A model generated the notes under the pieces. That model had not been told where the DNA came from. It saw only the letters and a list, made by a program, of their open reading frames with translations, and made no database searches. From Deltaproteobacteria bacterium (lineage in GTDB: Bacteria; Desulfobacterota; Desulfobulbia; Desulfobulbales; BM004), in NCBI GenBank assembly GCA_019312685.1, contig JAFDCR010000038.1, forward strand, positions 1-7,794: a DNA stretch of 7,794 bases. The letters run 5' to 3'. Shown here piece after piece: positions 7,490-7,794 of the stretch. Every line of letters begins with the position of its first letter. Positions within the stretch are counted from its first letter, which is position 1. A program made the position numbers and the translations under genes.

Positions 7490-7571
7490 GATATAACTGG
7501 AAAATAAAAGGGAATTCAGGATTTATAACAGTAAATGATATTAGAGTTTTTAAAATTGGGGGTATAGAAAA

Positions 7572-7794
7572 ATGGCAAAGGAGAAATTTGAGCGAACGAA
7601 ACCGCATGTAAATGTAGGGACGATTGGTCATATTGATCATGGGAAGACCACGTTGACCGCCGCAATCACCCGTGTATTGTCTCTGAAGGGTCAGGCGCAG
7701 TTCACGGCATTTGACGAGATCGACAAGGCTCCGGAGGAGAAGGAGCGCGGGATCACGATAGCGACAGCGCACGTGGAGTACGAGACGGATAATC
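7572..7794 (+). CDS. tuf: Translation elongation factor Tu, N-terminal part (partial)
   Basis: These are the first 74 codons of EF-Tu (full length about 395-400 aa), cut by the right edge. EF-Tu delivers aminoacyl-tRNA to the ribosomal A site as a GTP complex. The protein starts MAKEKFERTKPHVNVGTIGH and has the P-loop GHIDHGKT (19-26). Its switch I segment EIDKAPEEKERGITI carries T62, the Mg2+/GTP-sensing threonine. The ATG is supported by GGGGGT (7558-7563), 8 nt upstream, a one-base variant of GGAGGT. It follows fusA by 82 nt with no clear terminator or promoter, so co-transcription is likely. Codon use differs from the upstream genes: all eight glutamates are GAG, ACG dominates for threonine, and ATA and CGA appear although tuf is normally among the most highly expressed genes. 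Confidence 0.98.
   Translation, partial: MAKEKFERTKPHVNVGTIGHIDHGKTTLTAAITRVLSLKGQAQFTAFDEIDKAPEEKERGITIATAHVEYETDN

Noticed and set aside
7497..7529. Possible tuf promoter with -10 TATAAC (7524-7529)
   Set aside because: No acceptable -35 box lies 16-18 nt upstream; the nearest weak match is 20-21 nt away.
1..7794. A previously undescribed multi-gene system
   Set aside because: Every long + strand frame is a universal transcription or translation gene in a common order. The gaps are too short for extra genes, and no mobile or defence features are present.

Overview
This window is a housekeeping block of a bacterial chromosome, all on the + strand: the last 42 codons of rpoB, complete rpoC, then the classical str genes rpsL, rpsG and fusA, and the first 74 codons of tuf, which runs off the right edge. 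About 94% of the bases are coding and every gap is under 160 nt. I see no mobile element, CRISPR array, tRNA, rRNA or foreign cassette, and no candidate for a new multi-gene system.

The organism looks like a Gram-negative with mid-range GC. The beta' subunit carries a large insertion inside the trigger loop (SI3 type), has all eight zinc-binding cysteines, and matches E. coli numbering exactly through the catalytic aspartates. From the general look of the RpoC, EF-G and EF-Tu proteins I would guess a sulfate-reducer-like lineage (Desulfobacterota, the old deltaproteobacteria). That guess is from memory and only moderately secure.

Layout: 1-130 rpoB end; 186-4250 rpoC (GTG start set by an AGGTG ribosome-binding site, not the longer TTG frame); 4251-4375 gap with two candidate sigma70 promoters in tandem; 4376-4747 rpsL; 4784-5257 rpsG; 5258-5410 gap with a strong imperfect hairpin that overlaps a candidate promoter; 5411-7489 fusA (GTG start); 7490-7571 gap with nothing clear beyond a GGGGGT ribosome-binding site; 7572-end tuf. 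No intrinsic terminator was found between any of the genes, so read-through along the whole block is likely, with extra promoters feeding the str genes.

The products work together in gene expression: beta and beta' form the RNA polymerase active centre, S12 and S7 are 30S decoding-site and head proteins, and EF-G and EF-Tu drive translocation and aminoacyl-tRNA delivery. Points worth a second look are the rpsG-fusA hairpin, the short rpsL-rpsG spacer (36 nt, apparently too small for an E. coli-style S7 operator), an unusual domain IV loop in EF-G, and codon use in tuf that differs from its neighbours.
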